A DNA stretch of 64,000 bases from Diphasiastrum complanatum (Eukaryota > Streptophyta > Lycopodiopsida > Lycopodiales > Lycopodiaceae). The stretch is from contig CM055097.1 in assembly GCA_029204225.1 (NCBI GenBank), forward strand, positions 32,580,802-32,644,801, in the 5' to 3' direction. The position numbers and the translations under genes are program-made. A model generated the notes under the pieces. The model was given only the letters and a program-made list of their open reading frames with translations. It was not told where the DNA came from and did no database searches. Below are positions 44,991-55,634 of this stretch, one piece after another; positions within the stretch are counted from its first letter, which is position 1; each line of letters starts with the position of its first letter.

Positions 44991-46800
44991 GCGGGTTTCA
45001 GACCGGGATATACTACATCGGATCATATCATTGAGGTCCATCATTGAGGAGGCTAAGGCCAAGAGGGAGCGTGTATACTGCTGCTTTGTGGATTTCCGCA
45101 AGGCATTTGATTCTGTGCCTAGGCATCTATTGATACAGAGACTTCATGATCGGGGCTTTCAGGAGGATACTATACAGGAGGTAGTAGCATTGTACAAGCG
45201 AGTTATTGGCAGGGTCCGACTATCAGGAGTTATTTCACCGGAGGTGGTAAGTACTATTGGTGTCAAACAGGGTTGTCCACTCTCTCCTACACTTTTTGGT
45301 CTTTACATTGACGAGCTAGAGCATGTTATACGGAGTGATGGAGGGGAGGCTTGTACATTGGGCGACCTCATTATTGCTATTCTCCTTTATGCTGATGATG
45401 TGGTTTTGCTTTCACGGACGAGAGAGGGTTTGCAGCGACACTTAGATGCTCTTCTTTCTTTCTGCACACGGTGGGGTTTGTCGGTGAATGTGGCCAAGAC
45501 TAAGATTATGGTGTTCAACACCTCTAGGTCTTTCATGATGCGGCAGGAGCTTCTATGGGATGGTCATCCCCTAGAGGTTGTTGATTCCTATACATATCTA
45601 GGAGTACTATTCTCGGGGCCTACGTTCAGCATGAGACACGCAGCTATTTCTCGGGTACGGAAGGGCTATGCTTCACTGGTAGATTTGGAGAGATTATGTT
45701 TCAGCTCACACATCAGAGATGCGACTAGTAAGTGTCGGCTCTTTGACACTATGGTTGTGCCCTCAGCTATGTATGCTTCCGAGACATGGAGTACTGGTCT
45801 GACAGCTACTGATTGGACATATATCTCCCGGCTCCAGATTCGTTTGCTCTCCCGGATGATACGGGCTAAGCCCTCAGTACCACACCAGATTATCTTGGCA
45901 GAGTTCGCGATCCCCCCCATTCAGATTGAGGCCTTATTCCATATTGTGACATTCATACAGAGGTTAGAGGATCTTCAGGACGAGGGTACACATTATGTAG
46001 TTGCAGCTTTATCTTCATCCCGGCGCCTACACTCAGAGGGACACTTTTTCTCATGGTACTCCCAGGCTTGCCGTCTCCTCTCCACATTGGGTATCCAGAT
46101 CAGTGATCTACCTGCGGGCACCCACCAGTACATCAGAGGCCTCCTTTACAGATCATATCTTCATATCACTTGGCAGGGTCCATTGGGGACCAAGAGTGAG
46201 TTTTATCGTACACACTTTCTATCTCTTGATCGGGCTGGCTGCCCCATAGTATCTGGTTACTTGCTAAGGAGTATATCACATAGTCTGCGGATAGCGATGG
46301 GTCAGTTTCGGGTTTCTTCACATCAGCTGGCTATTGAGACTGGCAGAGACAGTGGCACCCCACGAGAGGACCGGCTTTGTAGCATGCGTGTTATGCATGA
46401 GACTGAGGACGAGTCACATTTCCTCTTCAGATGTCCAGCCTACTATGAGATACGGGGGCGGTACTACTGCTTGTTCAGAGAGCAGCCAGTTACACTTTCT
46501 ACCTTGATATCTTATGAGGACCCTAGATGTGTCGCACTGATGATCCGAGAGATGTCAGACCTGAGGAGGAGGAGACTAGATAGTACACATTCCCTGACAC
46601 AGCTGAGCATTGATGAGTGCATATCCCGTCAGAGACAGAGATCCGAGGTACCCATAGGCAGCGACTTAGATGGAGAGGCCGAGATTCCCGACTCCTTCGT
46701 ACACCGGCATCAGAGACCATGTCCACAGCCAGAGAGAGAGTCAGTTATTAGATCACAGCCCAGAGCGCCATGGCAGCAGAGACGACACCGACGGCCTATC
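44991..46800 (+). pseudogene. LINE copy 4: reverse transcriptase and C-terminal domain
   Basis: This is the longest LINE frame (open to 46833, about 600 relevant residues). It has RT motif A (CFVDFRKAFDSVPRHLLI), IGVKQGCPLSPTLFGLYIDELE, catalytic YADDVVLLS (45388-45399), VNVAKTKIMVFN, and SYTYLGVLF. It ends in a zinc-binding-like segment (LCSMRVMHETEDESHFLFRCPAYYEIRGRYY). Frame is lost by a short deletion near 45035 relative to the part before. At 46801 it is interrupted by an LTR element; its last codons resume at 48334. It is the best-preserved LINE enzyme here. Confidence 0.92.
46796..46800. repeat. Target site duplication of element K (left)
   Basis: CTATC, repeated at 48334-48338. Removing the insert restores the LINE frame. 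Confidence 0.85.
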
Positions 46801-47158
46801 CGTTACGAGCTCGTAACCAGTGCCGAACCCTAGGGAACACAGATAGGTCAGATACCACAGTCAAGGTCGTGTCCAGCGTACATGACCAACAGGGCAAGAC
46901 AGTGTGAGTAGTGTGCCCCAGCACGGTCCATAGCCATGGCGGGCCTAACACAGCCTAGGGACCCTGTCAGCAGGATAGGGCCCCCAGTTGGGTCCCGACG
47001 TGCAGTCGGCCACGTCAGTGCCACGTGGCCGACACTTGGCAGTAGCATGCTACGAGTCCTCACACTGGGCTAGGAGGGGCTTACTCTATATCAGGGAGTA
47101 GGCAAGTTTGGGTGGATCAGTAAGTGTTTGCCCTACTGTGGTGTTAGGATCTATTAGA
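46801..47158 (+). repeat. 5' LTR of element K (358 bp)
   Basis: It aligns end to end with 47976-48333. The first bases are CG where the family has TG, and the last read TTAGA where it has TTACA. It begins with the 14-bp palindrome TTACGAGCTCGTAA. About 19 differences from its own 3' LTR are visible. Confidence 0.92.
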
Positions 47159-47975
47159 CTGGTAGTACCATCGACCATCCTCAGACGGACGGTCAAACAG
47201 AAAGGGTAAATCAAGTGCTGGAGGATATGCTTCGTGCATACATCAGCAAGAAGCAGACTAATTGGGAGGAGTATCTCTCAATATTAGAGTTTGCTTATAA
47301 CAGTACCAAACATTCAGCTACGGGATACAGCCCATTTATGCTGATGTACGGTTTTCAGGCACGCTCACCCACAACTGTAGGGTTTAAACAAGAAAAAGTT
47401 GAAGCAGCCAGAAACTTTTTAGAGGACCTAAACCAGATGATAGAACATGCTAAGCGTAGCATTAGGCAGTCCCAGGATCGAGCCAGGCATTATGCAGATC
47501 CACACAGACGGGATGTGCAGTTCTCCACTAGTGAGAAAGTCTACTTGAGAGTCCCAGTTGACTCTAAAACCCTCAAATCAGGAGTGTGTGCTAAGTTGTC
47601 TCCAAGGTATTGTGGTCCCTTTACCATCAGTAGGAGACTAGGCGAGGTCACCTATGAACTAGAACTCCCACACAGCAGTAAGGTTTTTCCAGTCTTTCAT
47701 GTAAGTCAGTTACGAAAAGCCTTAGCCAGATCAAACAATCTGGTAGGGGACAGTGTTCTAGTTCTCCCATTGGATCCTCAGCAACCTCCACATGAACCAG
47801 AGGAGATTCTTGATAGTGAAGAGACGCAGACTCGTCATACTCTATACCGAGAATATCTGGTTAAGTGGAACGATCAGCTTGTTGAGAATGCCACTTGGGA
47901 AAGAGGCAGCGTCCTTCGCAAGATTTTTCCAGACTTTGTCTTAGAGGACCAAGACGGTTCTTAAGGGGGAGGGAG
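47159..47975 (+). pseudogene. Element K: integrase C-terminal half, chromodomain, purine tract
   Basis: After the first bases of a primer site (CTGGTA) the sequence jumps straight into integrase (STIDHPQTDGQTERVNQ). It runs as an uninterrupted 249-codon frame (47215-47964) through LEFAYNSTKHSATGYSPFMLMYGF and PRYCGPFTISRRLG to the chromodomain (REYLVKWNDQLVENATWERG). It ends in the purine tract AAGGGGGAGGGAG (47963-47975). Gag, protease, RT and RNase H are missing. The translation equals that of the minus-strand copy at 58172-58921. Confidence 0.93.
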
Positions 47976-48333
47976 TGTTACGAGCTCGTAACCAGTGCCG
48001 AACCCTAGAGAACACAGATAGGTCAGATACCACAGTCAAGGTCGTGTCCAACGTACACGACCAACAGGGCAAAACAGCGTGAGTAGTGTGCCCCAGCACG
48101 GTCCATAGGCATGGCGGGCCTAACACAGCCTAGGGACCCTGTCAGCAGGATAGGGCCCCCAGTTGGGTCTCGATGTGCAGTCGGCCACATCAGTGACACG
48201 TGGCCGACACTTGGCAGTTGCATGCTACCAGTCCTCACACTGGGCTAGGAGGGGCTTACTCTATATCAGGGAGTAGGCAAGGTCGGGTGGATCAGTTAGT
48301 GTTTGCCCTACTGTGGTCTTAGGATCTATTACA
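47976..48333 (+). repeat. 3' LTR of element K (358 bp)
   Basis: Canonical TGTTACGAG...TTACA ends, directly after the purine tract and directly before the CTATC duplication. It differs from the LTR at 57803-58160 at only about two positions by eye. Confidence 0.95.
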
Positions 48334-48620
48334 CTATCCGGCGACAGAGGTCCAGGGCACATCTAATCACACCTTCACAGCATACCATCCACCATTTCTT
48401 TCATGCTGATGGGCATCGTGATATATGATTCCAGGCTATTGGATCCTGACTGGGCCAGCTGTCTTTATGCATTGTATTTGCAGTTATTTAGTTTTATAGA
48501 TGATTGAGCTTTAAGCTCCTATGTGCACACTTGACATGTACCTTTTCTTAGTCCTGTGTACCTTAGGGTATTCAGGGACATTAATAAAATCTTTCTTTCT
48601 TTCTTCTCTCTCTCTCTCTC
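48334..48620 (+). mobile_element. LINE copy 4: end of second ORF, 3' UTR and CT tail
   Basis: It resumes the interrupted frame (RRQRSRAHLITPSQH) and stops near 48427. The 3' UTR includes CACACTTGACATGTA (also at 56172), the hairpin TACC-TTAG-GGTA (48559-48570), CAGGGACATTAATAAA and TTTC/CT repeats to 48620. Confidence 0.85.
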
Positions 48621-49490
48621 ACACAGCGATGGGCGCCCTCCCTCTCTCTCTCATCGATGGTGCTCCACGCGGGTTCCAGCCCTGACCGCCCTGCCCTGGT
48701 CCGCACCTCTCTCTCCCCCAACGATCTGCTCCAGCGCTCATCTACCATGCCTCCTCACAAGTCCCGCTCACCCCCTGCTGCCACGCAGCCTCCACGCCCC
48801 CCTTCCGCACATCCTCGATGCTCCCCTGCCACGCAGGCTGCCTGCGTGGCAACGCTGACTGCCACGCAGGCTGCGCCTGCCTACGTGGCAACGCTACAGG
48901 ATGCCACGCAGGCGGTGCCTGCGTGCGTGGCAGAATCTGCTGCCTGCGTGGCAGCGCAGCAGCCTGCCACGCAGGCAGTGCCTCCCGCCACTGCCGCTTC
49001 TGCTCTGTCGTTGCCGTTGCCGATGCCACTTCTGCCACTTCCGCCGTTGCCGATGACGCTGCCGTTTCTATTCCAAAGCCCACTGTTCCAACTTCTAATG
49101 CTGGCCTGCTCCGGATCCCCAAACCTACTGCCACTTCTTCTTCTTCGTCCAATCAAGAAACGGCTCCCATCCCCTATACTCCATCAAAATCCAATCGACA
49201 TCCAGGCTGCTTTTCTCACCACCTCTCTCCACACTGCCGCTCTAACCTTCCATACCAAACCCCATCCCAGTAACACATGATGCAAACCTCGCCCATTGCA
49301 CCCTCCTTGGTACAATATTGAATGACGTTCTCTTCATCAGTCAGTAACCTATTCACGTAGCCATACTCCACATTTACTTCGATCGTTTCGCCGCTCTTAC
49401 CACCGTGTTCTCCGTCGTAAAAAGCGTGCCTATGATAATTTTGAAGGGAAACGTCTGGTTGACCTTCTTTTTAGCTAGATTTTCTTTTAA
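48621..49490 (+). mobile_element. LINE copy 5: 5' part, repeat-rich first ORF and linker
   Basis: It begins at the end of the previous tail. A frame from 48657 (207 codons) is Pro/Ala/Thr-rich and includes repeats built from TGCCACGCAGGC and its complement (48826-48990). Near 49380-49490 the translation reads RVLRRKKRAYDNFEGKRLVDLLF, which matches the linker before RT in copy 4 (KKLMDLLFSS). I infer a deleted LINE with a remnant first ORF. The N-terminal frame itself is not a recognised domain. Confidence 0.5.
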
Positions 49491-49775
49491 TTCCCTTTAG
49501 CAGAATATAAGTATGGGAACAGAAATCAAAAGATATAGAGATGAATAGAGAAGAGAAGAGACGAGAAAGAGAGAGCGTCAGGCCGCTATTTGGAGCTGGA
49601 CTGTCGACTCACTCTGAGAAAAGAAATACAAAAGATGTTCTGTTCTTCCAGCAATGTTTTGTGTTATATGTGTTGTTGCATTGTCTGTGATTCGTATTAG
49701 CTTATCTTGTTCCTGCAATTCCGCACGTCACACAACACACTTTTGCTAGCAATCCCCAGCACTAGCAAATCCCCA
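49491..49775. other. Unassigned insertion between LINE pieces
   Basis: Purine-rich at first (GAGATGAATAGAGAAGAGAAGAGACGAG), then mixed. It interrupts the LINE between linker and RT C-terminus. No ends or domains are recognised. Confidence 0.45.
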
Positions 49776-50071
49776 GCAAGGAGCTTACTTTTAATGGACA
49801 ACCTCTAGATGTGGTTCCTTCATACACTCACTTGGGTGTGCTCTTCATTGGTCCTACCTTCAGTATGAGACAGGCGGCTACTTCTAGACTTGGGAAGGGT
49901 CACTCTTCCCTTCTTTAGTTGGAGAGGTTTTGTTTTCGTAAGTCCATTCGAGATGCCCCGAGTAAGTGTAGACTTTTGACACCATTGTCACCTCTTCAGC
50001 CTTGTATGCAGCAGAGATATCGTGTACAGCCTCCTCACATTGGGCCAGCATTTCACAGTTGCAGACACCAT
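49776..50071 (+). mobile_element. LINE copy 5: RT C-terminal fragment
   Basis: It reads ELTFNGQPLDVVPSYTHLGVLFIGPTFSMRQAATSRLGKGHSSLL, matching copy 4 at 45548-45680, with stops. It is split from the next part by a solo LTR. Confidence 0.8.
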
Positions 50072-50076
50072 ATTAG

Positions 50077-50516
50077 TGTAGGAAATTAAAGTGTCAGGAT
50101 CCTTCTAACATTCAATCTCCATATACAAGAAGAAGAGGGAGAGGTTTAGGCGCCCTCAAGGAGAGAGAAAGTAGTAGCAATGCTACAAAGGGAATGAATT
50201 ACAAATGATGAGTACATATAAATAGGCCTTCCAACGGCCTAGACTCTTCCAAACCCTAAGTTTTAGAACCTTCCAAACCCTAACCTTACCCACTACTAAT
50301 TATAGGGCACCCCCAAAAGTCAAGATAGGGCCCCTTACCATAATTAGACTTTACTTGGACCCACGAGTTATTACTAGACCAAGATTGGGTCCAACTTAGC
50401 TAAAACTAACTTAACATGGTCTAAATAATAAACCTAACCCATGGTTACACAAGTCTCGACCTTTTGGGTCAAAGTAACCTATGGGAAACTAACATTATCA
50501 TTTATTATTTCTAACA
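50077..50516 (+). repeat. Solo LTR (440 bp)
   Basis: It starts TGTAGGAAATT and ends TTTCTAACA, with a TATA box TATAAATAGG near 50217 on the plus strand. Flanking 5-bp repeats are ATTAG (50072-50076) and GTTAG (50517-50521), one mismatch. LINE coding resumes on the far side (SRMIRAKPSVPHEII-like). No internal sequence is present, so the two LTRs of the original element recombined. The family is not represented elsewhere in the window. Confidence 0.8.
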
Positions 50517-51005
50517 GTTAGCTCGCATGATTCGGGCGAAGCCCTCTGTCCCACATGAGATCATTCTTGCTGAGTTTGCCACCCCCACTATCCAGATAGA
50601 GGCAGCCTTTCAGCTTATCACTTACATCCAGAGGGTTTAGGCATTTCCTGAGACAAAGTAGATATACACGGATTGCCCTTACGTCCTTCCACCATCTTCA
50701 GACTCGAGTTATCGGTTGTCATGGTTCTCTCAGGCATCACACTTCCTCATGGAGTCATTTGGTATCACTATCACGGATCTCTCCTCGGGTACACACCAGT
50801 ACATTAGACGGTTCTTATACAGAGCATACCTTGACCATACCTGGCGACGTCAGTTGGGGGTTAAGCCCGATTACTACCGGGTTCACTTCTTGGAGCAGGA
50901 TATCGCTGGATTTTCAGTCCTACCCCGATAATTGACTTTGGGATTATCACACAGTCTTTGTTTCACTTTGGGTCAGTTGAGAGTATCATCACATCAGTTG
51001 GCTAT
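50517..51005 (+). mobile_element. LINE copy 5: C-terminal part up to gypsy L
   Basis: It reads ARMIRAKPSVPHEIILAEFATPTIQIEA and LSSGTHQYIRRFLYRAYLDHTWR, ending RVSSHQLAI with several stops. Element L begins at 51006, inside the codons that precede the zinc-binding-like segment. Confidence 0.85.
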
Positions 51006-51328
51006 TGTTACGAGCACGTAACCAGTGCTGAACCCTAGAGAACACAGGAGGTCAGATACCACAGTCAGGGTCGTGTCTAGGCGTACACGACCAACAGGGC
51101 AAGATAGTGTGAGTAGTGTGCCCCGGCACGGTCCATAGCCATGGCGGGCCTAACACAACATAGGGACCCTGTCAGCAGGATAGGGCCCCAAGTTGGGTTT
51201 CGACGTGCAGTCTACCATGCTACCAGTCCTCACATTGGGCTAGGAGGGGCTTGCTCCATATCAGGGAGTAGGCAAGGTTGGGTGGATCAGTTAGTGTGTG
51301 CCCTACTGTGGTGTAAGGATCTAGTACA
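51006..51328 (+). repeat. 5' LTR of gypsy L (323 bp)
   Basis: Same family as K and M (starts TGTTACGAGCACG, ends TACA). It is about 35 bp shorter because of an internal deletion near 51211. The opening palindrome is damaged by one base (GAGCACG for GAGCTCG). The flank GCTAT (51001-51005) should be its target duplication, but no copy was found downstream because the 3' end of L is lost. Confidence 0.88.
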
Positions 51329-51329
51329 C

Positions 51330-51342
51330 TGGTATCAGAGCC
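51330..51342 (+). other. Primer-binding site of gypsy L
   Basis: TGGTATCAGAGCC, one base after the LTR, matches the initiator-Met tRNA type exactly. Confidence 0.92.
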
Positions 51343-52158
51343 ATCTCCTTCTTTGGGAGTTTAGTAGCAGCAGTAGAGAAAGCTATCAGAAGGTAGGAAA
51401 GATTTCTCAGATTCTCAGAAAAGCATAGAGGAGGAAAATCGTTGTAGGAACAGCTTTTAAATCCTTGAGATATGCTGGGAATTTAAAGTTGTTGGAAGCA
51501 CAATTCTTTGTACAGTTCCAGCACTGACAGATCAGCTTTCATCCCTGATTTTCGGATGTTTTTTTCCAGATTTTTGAGTGGATTTAAAAGAGAAGTTGAG
51601 GAGCAGGTCCAGCGCTGCCAGAATAGGTGTGAACTTGGATTTTGGAGGTAAAAATCAGAGATTTGAGAGCGATTTCAGGGCAGGAAGATTGGGACAGATC
51701 CAGCGCTGTCAGAACAGCCTCCCTCCCTTGATTTCGGAGAGAATTTTGGGAAACAATTCAAGTAGATTTTGGGGCGAATTTCTACTGCAGGTCCAGCGCT
51801 CAAGAAGCCTCTTGAAATCTGGAATTTCGTAACCATCTTGTTGGCCAAATCAGAAGTTTTTGAACAGACAGAGTAGCTGTCCAACCAGCGAGCAGGGTGC
51901 TTAAAGAATTCAGACCTTTGCACTCGTTTTTGGAGCTCAAATCAGAGAATTTCGGGCCAGACAAGTTGCTGATTTTCCGGACAGCAGGTCTACAATTGCA
52001 GAAGAGGAGCTGAGAGGGCTTTTCTTGATATTTTCTTTGGAAGTACAGTCCACAGAAGCAGCTAAGTTTTCTTTCCCTCTTTTGTACAGTTATAAATTAG
52101 TCTTTTCGACTTTTTTTTTTGAGAGGAAACGTCAGGCACTCCTTTTCTATCTCTGAAA
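51343..52158 (+). other. 5' leader of gypsy L
   Basis: Non-coding, with a loosely repeated phrase (GGTCCAGCGCT-CAGAA) at about 51606, 51697 and 51789. It ends just before the gag ATG. Confidence 0.6.
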
Positions 52159-53303
52159 ATGACCACTTCTCCGGGACCTAATCAACCCCTGACAAGAGGC
52201 ATTGATGAATTAGAAACGGAGTCCCTGAGGTTCAGTAAGGAGAAAGAACCAATGGAAGTTGAAGAACAGGAACAATTCGCCGAAGAACTCAACGAATTAG
52301 TTACCAAGGAGCAAATCCTCCATTTGGTGACAAAGGTGGATGAACTGAAATTAAAGTTAGCCAATTTCAAGTCCAGTGTGAATGACTCGTTCGCTGAACT
52401 CAAAGACTTGATTTTGAGTTCCGCAAAAGGAAGTCTTCCCTCCACTTCTCACTTGTCCCCTTCTCCACTTCCATCAGTTTCAGGTGAGCCTATACGGTCT
52501 CACCCCAGTGTCTTTAAAGTCTTAAAGCCTCCTACTTTTATTGGGGAAGAGAAGGATAGAAACGCAGACATTCTACAAACCTTCCTCAGCAAATGGAAGA
52601 ACATTCATGCTCTTAAACCGACCCCTGACCATTTGCAAGCTATTGAGGCCAGTCTTTCCCTAGGGCCCATGGCCTATAAGTGGTGGTTAAATCTCCAAGA
52701 GACTGGGCAGACTCCCCGGTCATGGAAAGCCTTTGAAGAGGCCTTCCTGAGAGAATTTCTACCAGAGAATGAACATGATAGGGCCTAGGAAGCCTGGGAG
52801 AAAAAACAGTAATGAACAAGTCCCTAATCCAATATATCTCGCAGCATCGAGAGGCAATCTTAAAAATTAAAAATATGGATGATTATCACAAATCAGGGGA
52901 TTTGTCCGTGGCCTCAAAGATGAGTATAAAGTAGAGGTTCAGAGAAACTCGCCCACTACCCTAGAGCAAGCTCTCAGATATGCTCAAATCTATGATGATT
53001 CAATGGGTAGGAAGAGGGCGAGACAGCAGCCTCTTTTTGAGCAGCCTCCTCAAAGAATTTCAATTTAAAAAGAAATTTTTAAAAAGAAAGAAAGAAGAAA
53101 AAGTCAAGAGTGAAGCTCCTCAGAAACGCTCATCGCTCATACAGCCCTTAAAACCACAGGATTTTGAGAAAGCCAAACAAGAACGTTTGTGCTTTGTGTG
53201 CATGGGCAAGGGACACACAGTTAGACAGTGTCCCAAGGGGCCTTTCACTAAAAAAGATAAAAAAGATCAAAAACAAGTTCATCTTGTTCAGCTTTCAGCA
53301 TAA
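52159..53303 (+). pseudogene. Gypsy L: gag with CCHC knuckle
   Basis: The ATG at 52159 opens 209 codons: an acidic N-terminus, helical segment ILHLVTKVDELKLKLANFKSS, then FKVLKPPTFIGEEKDRNADI, FLSKWKNIHALKP and AYKWWLNLQETGQTPRSWKAFEEAFL. A TAG at about 52786 and frameshifts break the remainder. The knuckle LCFVCMGKGHTVRQCPKG lies near 53190-53240. After KKDQKQVHLVQ the sequence skips directly to text that in copy M2 lies downstream of the protease. Confidence 0.9.
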
Positions 53304-53679
53304 ACGCCGAGAGATCCAGTTGCATGGGGAGCATGATGTTCCCAACAGCCCTATGGTCTGCAGTTCAGAGCTCTGTCAGCTAATCGGAGACGACGACCAT
53401 CAGGTATTCTTCTGTGACTTTCAGTTTATTCCTGAAGTTTCTATTTCCAGTTCTTTACAACAAAAAATCAGTAAATTAGAAACTTTGTTGTCTAAATTTA
53501 AAGATGTTTTTCCTGAAGATTTGCCACATGGTTTACCACCTAGCAGAGAGGTAGATCATGTAATAAACCTAGTACCAGGTACAGCACCTATTTCTAAACC
53601 TCCGTATTGGGTCAGTCAAACAGAGGATGAAGAAATAACTAGGCAGTTAACAAATTATCTTGGGAAAGGCCAAATTTAG
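53304..53679 (+). pseudogene. Gypsy L: linker after deleted protease, RT start
   Basis: It reads [68 protein letters not shown], then [24 protein letters not shown] and stops at TAG. Protease (present in the minus-strand copies) has been removed. The stop and a second TAG shortly after occur at the same places in copy M1. Confidence 0.9.
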
Positions 53680-55049
53680 ACCAGTAGTTCGCCATGGGCC
53701 TCACCGGTCCTTTTGGTGAAAAAGATATAGGGGTCTATGCGTCTTTGCGTAGATTACAGAGCCCTCAATAAAGTCACAATTAAGAATAAGTATCCTATGC
53801 CTCGGGTAGACGAGTTGTTTGATCAACTCGACGGGGCTAAATTTTTCAGTAAAATAGACCTCAGATCGGGATATCATCAAGTCCGTATAAAGTCAGAAGA
53901 TGTCCTGAAAATAGCTTTTAGGACTCGTCATGGTCATTATGAGTTTAAGGTGATGCCATTTGGGCTCACAAATGCTCCAGCTACCTTTATGACCTTGATG
54001 AACAGTGTCCTCAGACCATACTTGGGTAAATTTGTAGTTGTATTTTTTGATGACATCCTCGTCTACAGCAATATGAGGAAGGAGCATCTAAAACACCTCA
54101 GAAAGGTGTTTCGACTACTTAGAAAGCATCAGCTTTATGCTAAAGAATCCAAGTGTGAATTCTTCGTTGAAGAAGTAGCTTATTTGGGTCACATTATCTC
54201 AACAGATGGGATTAAGATGGAGCCCAGTAAGGTTAAAGCCATACTCAGTTGGCTGAGACCTCAGAATATTTTAGAACTCCAGATCTTTCTGGGTTTGGCG
54301 AGACGATTTGTCAAGGAATATGCTCAGATAGCAGTTCCCATGACAAATCTTCTTAAGGCGAAGGGAAAGGAGTTCATTTGGCAGTCCACACAGCAGGAGA
54401 GCTTTGGTGCTCTCAAAACAGCCTTAGCTACAACACCAGTTCTAAAAGTCGTCGACCCCAATCAGCCATTTGTGGTCGAAACAGATGCTAGCGACTTTGC
54501 AGTTGGTGCTATGCTAACTCAGAGTGGACGACCAGTTGCGTTCGAGAGTAAAAAACTCGAGCCAGCTCAGACTAGGTATAGTGCCTTTCGACTGCTTAGA
54601 AAGCATCAGTCCAAGTGTGAATTCTTCGTTGAAGAAGTAGCTTATTTGGGTCACATTATCTCGACAGATGGGATTAAGATGGACCCCAATAAGGTTAAAG
54701 CCATACTCAGTTGGCTGAGACCTCATAATATTTTAGAACTCCAGATCTTTCTTGGTTTGGCGGGATATTACAGACGATTTGTCAAGGAATATGCTCAGAT
54801 AGCAGTTCCCATGACAAATCTTCTTAAGGCGAAGGGAAAGGAGTTCATTTGGGAGTCCGCACAGCATGAGAGCTTTGATGCTCTCAAAACAGCCTTAGGT
54901 GCAGCACCAGTTTAAAAATTCGTCGACCCCAATCAGCCATTTGTGGTCGAAACAGATGCTAGTGACTTTGCAGTTGGTGCTGTACTAACTCAGGGTGGAC
55001 GAACAGTTGCGTTTGAGAGTAAAAAACTTGAGCCAGCTCAGACTAGGTT
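53680..55049 (+). pseudogene. Gypsy L: RT and RNase H with internal tandem duplication
   Basis: The 392-codon frame (53737-54915) has [48 protein letters not shown] and catalytic FFDDILVYS, then the thumb and RNase H start ([18 protein letters not shown]). At 54587 the sequence returns to RLLRKHQ and repeats thumb to RNase H start (to about 55049), so the block 54108-54586 is present twice. RNase H proper, integrase, chromodomain and 3' LTR are missing. Confidence 0.93.
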
Positions 55050-55634
55050 CAGTTTTGTTGTCTCCTCCATCTCAGATTGTGTAGTAGCTCGCAGTAGGAT
55101 CTGATCTGATCATTTACTTGTTTCTCCTTCTCCTCTCATCAGATTTCGATGAGAACAGTTGCATACTGATTCTTGGAGGAGGGCGCTACTAGTCAGATCA
55201 TTCCCACTTCGAATTCAGAGCAGATCTGATCCAGGACAACAATCAACCATTTCTGGGAGGGCGCTGGTTCTGTTTTGTTCAATCATACATTTCTCTTTCA
55301 TGTGTTGTCAGATTTAGGTGAAATCAAAGGCATAAGTCATCTATTGCATAGGCTCTATTAACAGAAGCAATTACAAGTCAATCTGGTTCTGATTTTTCCA
55401 GATTTAACGCTTTCAACTATAGTGGCCAGCAAGTGACATATTCCTGTCCTTGATTCATCTGAAAGGCATAGAGAAGAATTCACACAGATTGAACTAAGAT
55501 CAAATCTATATACCACAGCTTGCTGATTTTTTATCCATTTTGAGTTGTAGAAGACCATCGAGGATTCCTAGATTGGTAAACCTCGATTTTACGATCCTTT
55601 TCTATCTATATTTTTTCTCTAACACCTACTACAG
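55050..55634. other. Unassigned segment between gypsy L and LINE copy 5
   Basis: It contains two GGAGGGCGCT phrases (near 55170 and 55256) and repeated GATCTGATC-like text. It may be LTR or leader of another retroelement, but no ends or primer site can be shown. Confidence 0.4.

Noticed and set aside
48826-48990. Regularly spaced GC repeats considered as a CRISPR array
   Set aside because: Spacers are not unique or constant in length, units occur in both orientations, and the host is a eukaryote. They lie in a LINE-associated frame.
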